A stretch of DNA of 15,768 nt, taken from Ferruginibacter sp. (GTDB taxonomy: Bacteria > Bacteroidota > Bacteroidia > Chitinophagales > Chitinophagaceae). The stretch covers positions 1 to 15,768 of the forward strand of contig JANYFI010000719.1 of the NCBI GenBank assembly GCA_025362765.1. Reading direction: 5' to 3'. Shown piece after piece: positions 14,290 through 15,768 of this stretch. The stretch's first letter is position 1, and the number at the start of each line of letters is the position of its first letter. The notes under the pieces are model-generated. The model made no database searches. It was not told the DNA's origin and worked only from the letters and a program-made list of their open reading frames with translations. The position numbers and the translations under genes are program-made.

Positions 14290-14898
14290 TTATTCCACTT
14301 TTGCAACTATTATTTTAATGACAATCTTTTTTACCACATCATACCCGTCGGCCTTAATTACCGGACGATGCGCATCATTTGGAAAAAATAAAAAGAAGGT
14401 GCCGGAATCGGTAGTGTAATAAGTTCCGTCTGCGATATAATTCATTGCATCCAGCGTATAAGGTTTTGTAATAGTTGCTTTTGACGCATCTGCCACGCCA
14501 ATAATTTCTTTTCCCTTGATGATGTATTGTAAGTCGATGTATTTTTTATGCGACTCCCATTTTGCATCTTCCATTTTTTTACTGGGCTCTTCTGTTATGG
14601 ATGCAAAAACAGTGTCGCCCATAATGGCGTATTTTCCGGTGGCGATGGTTACCAGGTCGTGCGTTTTCATAAAATCAAAAGCTGCATCCCATACTTTTTT
14701 ATTGGTATGATACGCTTCATAAAAAGCAGCTTTATTTACCGACACATGTGGGTTTATCGTCACCCCATTTGCCCATTCTCTGTGTTGAATCCACTTGTCA
14801 ATTTTTTTTGCTGAAACAGGTTTCGAGGGCTGTTGTGCATAACCGCAAATAGCAACCATAAAAATTATCAATAAACAGCAAACACTTTTATATCTCAT
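14290..14898 (-). CDS. Secreted YhcH/YjgK/YiaL-family protein
   Basis: The 202-residue protein begins with a strong signal peptide (MRYKSVCCLLIIFMVAICGYA, predicted cut after A21) and an extra N-terminal stretch of about 55 residues before the YhcH/YjgK/YiaL (DUF386) cupin-like domain. The metal-site region is visible as WESHKKYIDLQ (E115, H117, D122) and FPNDAHRPV (H177). Family members in E. coli sit with sialic-acid and sugar-acid genes and are thought to act as sugar anomerases or isomerases; they are usually cytoplasmic, so export is unusual. It lies 56 bp after the isomerase gene and 49 bp before the aldolase, consistent with one transcript. The family assignment is good, the exact reaction unknown. 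Confidence 0.85.
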   Translation of the reverse strand: MRYKSVCCLLIIFMVAICGYAQQPSKPVSAKKIDKWIQHREWANGVTINPHVSVNKAAFYEAYHTNKKVWDAAFDFMKTHDLVTIATGKYAIMGDTVFASITEEPSKKMEDAKWESHKKYIDLQYIIKGKEIIGVADASKATITKPYTLDAMNYIADGTYYTTDSGTFFLFFPNDAHRPVIKADGYDVVKKIVIKIIVAKVE

Positions 14899-14954
14899 GA
14901 AAAAATTTGAATTTAGACGTTCCCTTTTTAAACTTTTACTTTTGAATTTAGACT

Positions 14955-15768
14955 TTATGCAGGCCAGTATTGTTGCATTTTTTTGCGCACAAAAGCAACG
15001 CTTCTTTCCAACTGATCCATTCCATCAACCCCATCTTCTATACTGATCCAGTTGTCAAATCCTACGCCCTTTAAAATCGAGAAAATAGCATCGTAATCAT
15101 TCAATCCTTTTCCAATTTCACCATGGCTCAGGCGTTTGGCATATCCCTGTGCGCCACCTTCTTCCCTGCGCAGGTCTTCCATCGTTCCTTCTTTAAGGTA
15201 TCGATCGCTGGCATGCATGGTAACTACACGGTGCGATACCCGCCGCAACAATTCGATAGGGTCTTCTCCCGCCAGGTAAGTATTACTGGGATCATAATTT
15301 ACGCCAAAAAATGGATGGTGAATCCGATCTACCAGCTTGCAAAATATATCCATCTTTTGTGCAAATTCAGGATAATCCCAAAAATCATCTTTGTAATGAT
15401 TTTCGATGATGAGGGTAATATTTCTTTCCTGTGCATAGGGCAAACATTCCTCTATACAATCCGCGGCAAGTTGAACGCCCTCTTCTACCGAAAGCTCTGG
15501 TCGCTTTTGGCCAGACAATACCCGGCAATAAGACCCACCCAACGTCTGAGTCATATCGATCCAGCGTTGTTGCTTTTCAATTTCCACTTTCCTAAAGGCC
15601 GCATCTCTATGAGTGAAATCGGGGGAGCAACACATCATCGGAATTGTTTTTCCATGATCCTCTACCTGGCGACGGAATATGGGCCAGTTTTTTTCGTCTT
15701 TCATTTCCAAAAAACCGGCATACCATTCCAGCCCATCGATGTCGAGCTTTACGGCCAGTTCAATCCAT
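14955..15768 (-). CDS. Sugar phosphate isomerase/epimerase (xylose isomerase-like barrel), 5' end outside window
   Basis: The frame is open to the window edge (in frame upstream of MKDEK as WIELAVKLDIDGLEWYAGFLE), so the start is missing; about 270 residues are visible. It is an AP_endonuc_2-type TIM barrel that isomerises or epimerises sugars at a divalent metal. Likely metal ligands are Glu in LIIENHY, Asp in VNYDPSNT, His in TMHASD and Glu in ISIEDG. The segment HGEIGKGLNDYDAIFSIL before the last ligand is also typical. The visible part contains no signal peptide, and location cannot be judged without the N-terminus. It is the first visible gene of the cluster leading to the YhcH-type protein and the exported aldolase. 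The substrate is unknown. Confidence 0.85.
   Translation of the reverse strand, partial: WIELAVKLDIDGLEWYAGFLEMKDEKNWPIFRRQVEDHGKTIPMMCCSPDFTHRDAAFRKVEIEKQQRWIDMTQTLGGSYCRVLSGQKRPELSVEEGVQLAADCIEECLPYAQERNITLIIENHYKDDFWDYPEFAQKMDIFCKLVDRIHHPFFGVNYDPSNTYLAGEDPIELLRRVSHRVVTMHASDRYLKEGTMEDLRREEGGAQGYAKRLSHGEIGKGLNDYDAIFSILKGVGFDNWISIEDGVDGMDQLERSVAFVRKKMQQYWPA

Overview
The window looks like chromosome from a member of the Bacteroidota, probably a Chitinophagaceae-like soil or freshwater bacterium. This is inferred from the protein families (WG-repeat protein, a nitrite/sulfite-reductase-like protein related to Bacteroidota rubredoxin fusions, propeller-cytochrome lipoprotein, Tat-exported aldolase), A-rich leaders in place of strong Shine-Dalgarno sites, and TAnnTTTG-type -7 boxes. 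No rRNA, tRNA or CRISPR array was seen.

Left part (1-2500): a non-coding, G+T-rich stretch holds about 2.5 copies of an 83-bp tandem repeat. It is followed by a divergent pair, an Old Yellow Enzyme reductase (minus) and an HxlR-family regulator (plus). Their shared gap carries two near-identical palindromes 32 bp apart, a strong candidate for an autoregulated redox/electrophile switch.

Middle (2500-7800, all minus): a serine beta-lactamase-fold exported hydrolase; a decayed, frameshifted WG-repeat gene with its own terminator; a gene-poor stretch; and a nitrilase-superfamily gene split by a 1.16-kb IS630-type element. The element has 29-bp imperfect inverted ends flanked by TA. Its transposase is in two frames joined by an A7 slippery run (-1 shift), and all three catalytic acidic residues are present. 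The nitrilase start codon reads in frame into the first transposase frame.

Right of the element (7950-12500, all plus): a nitrite/sulfite-reductase-like protein without the rubredoxin tail expected of its relatives; a stand-alone CheY-like receiver; and a large lipoprotein combining a propeller domain, a HEAT-like region and a C-terminal cytochrome c.

Right end (13150-15768, all minus): a compact operon-like set of a sugar isomerase/epimerase (cut by the window edge), a secreted YhcH/YiaL protein and a Tat-exported dihydrodipicolinate-synthase-family aldolase. With the neighbouring cytochrome lipoprotein this suggests extracytoplasmic sugar or sugar-acid processing, but that link is inference. 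I found no convincing new defence or mobile system. The best leads are the HxlR operator pair, the transposon-nitrilase fusion, the cysteine-rich reductase-like protein and the exported enzyme pair.
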